A program made the translations under genes and the position numbers. Positions 6,009 through 6,077 of a stretch of 6,077 nucleotides of DNA are shown here, piece after piece (within the stretch, counting starts at the first letter, position 1; every line of letters begins with the position of its first letter). Location: positions 1 to 6,077 of the forward strand of contig DSBB01000384.1 of the NCBI GenBank assembly GCA_011046175.1, given 5' to 3'. The notes below the pieces were generated by a model. That model ran no database searches, was not told the origin of the DNA, and worked only from the letters and a program-made list of their open reading frames with translations. This stretch comes from Candidatus Hydrogenedentota bacterium. GTDB lineage: Bacteria > Hydrogenedentota > Hydrogenedentia > Hydrogenedentales > CAITNO01.

Positions 6009-6018
6009 TATCCACATT

Positions 6019-6044
6019 CTCCTGAGCGGCAACTCGTCTGCCGC
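6019..6044 (-). promoter_or_regulatory. Shine-Dalgarno and leader hairpin of the HAD gene
   Basis: AGGAG on the - strand (6019-6023) sits 10 bases before ATG 6008. A perfect six-pair inverted repeat, GCGGCA and TGCCGC with a seven-base loop (6026-6031 with 6039-6044), ends two bases upstream of it. The site decides the start. A regulatory role for the hairpin is inference. Confidence 0.5.
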
Positions 6045-6069
6045 GTCACATTGTATCCCTATCAATTAG

Positions 6070-6075
6070 ATTATA
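6070..6075 (-). promoter_or_regulatory. Candidate -10 promoter element (TATAAT) for the HAD gene
   Basis: The - strand reads a perfect TATAAT here, about 60 bases upstream of the HAD ATG. Transcription would start near 6062 and leave a leader of about 55 bases holding the hairpin and Shine-Dalgarno. The -35 region lies outside the window, so the promoter cannot be confirmed. Confidence 0.4.
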
Positions 6076-6077
6076 CC

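Noticed and set aside
1..6077. CRISPR array, insertion sequence, tRNA or phage genes
   Set aside because: No regularly spaced direct repeats, terminal inverted repeats with a transposase, tRNA-like cloverleaf or phage-type protein could be seen on either strand.

Overview
This looks like a stretch of bacterial chromosome of moderate GC content, with dense genes and clear Shine-Dalgarno sites. The gene types (GT4 glycosyltransferase, RsmG, FCD-type GntR regulator, a roughly 465-residue enolase-superfamily enzyme, a roughly 300-residue capped HAD phosphatase) recall environmental bacteria of the PVC or Hydrogenedentes kind. That assignment is a guess from gene style only. No rRNA, tRNA, CRISPR array, transposase or integrase is visible.

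Left part (1-1703, + strand). The window opens inside a GT4-family glycosyltransferase gene, whose reading frame breaks near base 30. A short orphan gene of unknown function follows, then rsmG (gidB), the 16S rRNA G527 N7-methyltransferase. The three are tightly packed and probably form one transcription unit. The 3' end of rsmG carries two identical 16-bp palindromes (TGTTCCACGTGGAACA at 1558-1573 and 1649-1664). They match the ParB-binding parS consensus closely, so this is probably an origin-proximal chromosome-segregation locus. The parAB genes that often adjoin rsmG are not in the window.

Right part (1698-6077, - strand). Four genes read leftward: a HAD-family phosphatase, a GntR/FCD transcription regulator, a mandelate-racemase/muconate-lactonizing-type enolase-superfamily enzyme with its catalytic Lys and metal ligands, and a small protein that resembles a radical-SAM/SPASM protein but has lost two of the three cluster cysteines. 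The regulator and the enolase-superfamily enzyme are separated by only 43 bp and look like a regulated catabolic pair for a sugar acid or similar carboxylate. The HAD gene has its own probable promoter at the right edge. The last - strand gene meets rsmG tail to tail, and both stop codons lie in the palindrome CTATAG.

The best leads are the twin parS sites inside rsmG, the degenerate radical-SAM/SPASM protein, and a recurring inverted repeat placed directly upstream of the Shine-Dalgarno of all four - strand genes. I saw no convincing new multi-gene defence or mobile system.
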